Origin: Bacteroidia bacterium
Lineage (GTDB): Bacteria; Bacteroidota; Bacteroidia; Bacteroidales; Azobacteroidaceae
Assembly: GCA_025999115.1 (NCBI GenBank)
Contig: BNWW01000075.1
Span: forward strand, 1-8,848
Length of the DNA: 8,848 nt
Direction: 5' to 3'
Shown: positions 8,401 to 8,848 of the stretch, piece after piece
Numbering within the stretch: position 1 is the stretch's first letter
Layout: each line of letters opens with the position of its first letter
Notes under the pieces: model-generated
The model's input: the letters and a program-made list of their open reading frames with translations, nothing else
What the model was told of the DNA's origin: nothing
The model's database searches: none
Made by a program: the position numbers and the translations under genes

Positions 8401-8848
8401 AGTTCCAATCCAAAAACCGCCATCGCTGTCATGATATAATGCACTTATTTCGGAATCGATAAGCACATTGTCAAGCAATTGCAGGGAAGGATAAAATGAT
8501 GTCTTTTTTGAAAATTTATCAATATACCACAATCCTTTGGGATGACCAATCCATGCATTCCCGGTTTTATCGAATGAAATTTTATTCAACCATTGATCTG
8601 TTTTTATCATGGTTTCATTAAATCCGGTTTTGGTATCATATCTTAACACTGTACTAATACTACCACTGCATACCTGGTATAAATAATCATCTTCGACAGT
8701 AACAATCATTTCCCAAATATTTTGAATATCATCCGGCAATAAATTTTTGCTGAATTTTTCTTTATGAGTGTTCATATCATAACAAATGGTAAGCCCTTTC
8801 ATGAAAAACAAGTAAACAAGGTTGTTGTGTACCACAAGACAAGAGAGC
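5413..8848 (-). CDS. Hybrid two-component system sensor/regulator (HTCS), N-terminus outside the window
   Basis: This is a one-protein signalling system of the Bacteroidota type: a periplasmic ligand sensor, a histidine kinase, a receiver and a DNA-binding domain. The frame is open to the right edge, so the GTG at 8835 is not the start; about 200 residues and the signal peptide are probably missing. Counting from 8835: at least nine Reg_prop-like propeller blades (FWIGTLDRGLLYY 141, MWLGTSDGLFRLN 228, IWFGTKDGLNVWN 355); a Y_Y_Y domain ~535-592; a membrane helix ~601-621; HisKA with NVSHELRTPLT (phospho-acceptor His650); and HATPase_c with N-box NLLSNAFKF, G1 DSGCGI (800-805) and G2 GSGIGL (829-834). 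The receiver has acidic ED 894-895, phospho-acceptor Asp937 in LSDVMMPEMDG, Thr967 and Lys989. A two-helix-turn-helix AraC domain spans ~1035-1135. All key residues are present. Such proteins usually activate a nearby polysaccharide-utilization locus; none is visible here, so the target is probably beyond the right edge. Confidence 0.95.
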   Translation of the reverse strand, partial: LSCLVVHNNLVYLFFMKGLTICYDMNTHKEKFSKNLLPDDIQNIWEMIVTVEDDYLYQVCSGSISTVLRYDTKTGFNETMIKTDQWLNKISFDKTGNAWIGHPKGLWYIDKFSKKTSFYPSLQLLDNVLIDSEISALYHDSDGGFWIGTLDRGLLYYHPDRFKFKKIEKHDFGISNHKALIVGCFSEFNNKILIGTTQGLFNMNPQTYELSPVFNDNQSYCNFLYNDINNRMWLGTSDGLFRLNPYQLELKKNVSAFYEDHKGAIYLGLYYEGFGTYNPEKGSFNKIQLENGNDILYVEQILKFRENELLIANNFGLYIYNTNDGTVKTTSETKNVDPATFRHNNQSYTNLLIDSRGLIWFGTKDGLNVWNDTENKLHTFHAENGLINSGINAIIEDDNHKIWVSTFNGISCIDVSEINHVMNYSFTNFNHYDGIINYEFVNRSAYKTKQGLILLGGLDGFNIINPELLYQNRQPLRKPLFTKFSLLGTEIKEGKKYDKNIILTQSITTTNSISLKYNQNFFTLDFSALNFINPAQTYYRYKLEGIDDRWHEIASADGTGRATYTNLPPGKYIFKTHAANNFKEWGNEFAELNIIIHPPFWKTTWAYMIYLVLISVLLYTCINYYLQLKKGKLERIQKEQLDEMKFRFFTNVSHELRTPLTLILTPLDAILKKMEDKKLKEQLNNIYKNAIGLLELVNQLLDFRRMEMKGETLQLSYFNVCDFIENISLSFNEIAQNKNITFQVACLKKNVSFYVDKDKLNKIVCNLLSNAFKFTPKNGTVHILFDCDDSFDNGNGAFYIQVTDSGCGIQEKDLPHIFTRFYRAKGNGENVSGSGIGLHIVQEYTRLHNGVIKVESKPNKGSAFKVYIPVNLRPNEAKIGINPVGENIENKYKLLVVEDNEEFLAFLYEQLSEFYHVITATNGKTGKEKANAELPDLILSDVMMPEMDGIEFCKNLKKEISTSHIPVILLTARSANNAEIEGYASGADAYISKPFSLEVLLLRIRKLLERQEERKALFKNAIVIQPESITTTNIDENLIKKAIEYVNKNMQDSSYSVKQLSQDMNMDRTGLYRKILAITGQTPIVFIRSIRLKRAAQLLEQGLSVSEVADRIGFVNTSYLSKWFQEEYGMKPFQYAKRTTSKTY

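Noticed and set aside
8833..8835. GTG as the start of the hybrid regulator
   Set aside because: The frame stays open to the window edge, and a periplasmic sensor of this class needs a signal peptide and earlier propeller blades, so the gene continues beyond the window.

Overview
The window looks like a chromosomal segment from a member of the Bacteroidota, probably order Bacteroidales. The evidence is a hybrid two-component regulator with the Reg_prop / Y_Y_Y / HisKA / receiver / AraC layout, the lack of Shine-Dalgarno sequences before starts, a TAnnTTTG-type promoter motif, and interspersed GC-rich palindromic repeats of a kind common in that phylum. No tRNA, rRNA, CRISPR array, insertion sequence or prophage gene is visible.

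Layout. The left edge (to 361, + strand) is the C-terminal end of UvrA, the nucleotide-excision-repair ATPase. All remaining genes are on the - strand. Read in their own direction, a four-gene cluster runs from about 5294 down to 363: a large YfhO-family membrane protein, a family 2 glycosyltransferase, a GNAT acetyltransferase, and a small secreted protein that is probably an outer-membrane beta-barrel. Gaps are very small (stop and start overlapping, then 2 nt, then 34 nt), so one operon is likely. Its likely theme is cell-envelope glycan or surface modification. The last gene converges on uvrA with stop codons one base apart. The right 3.4 kb (5413 to the window end) is a hybrid sensor kinase/response regulator whose first part lies outside the window. 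It is AT-richer by eye than the operon, and no polysaccharide-utilization genes are visible next to it.

Points worth attention. (1) The YfhO-family gene appears frameshifted at an A8/T8 homopolymer (5238-5245). Removing one base joins an upstream ATG at 5294 to the main frame and restores a conserved-looking first membrane helix. (2) A palindromic repeat is carried in frame inside the same gene, adding about 12 residues in a loop between two membrane helices. (3) A second repeat unit sits on the YfhO/glycosyltransferase junction. It supplies the last residues and stop codon of the first protein and a spurious upstream start for the second.

No undescribed multi-gene system is evident. The novelty here lies in how repeats and a homopolymer have reshaped one gene.
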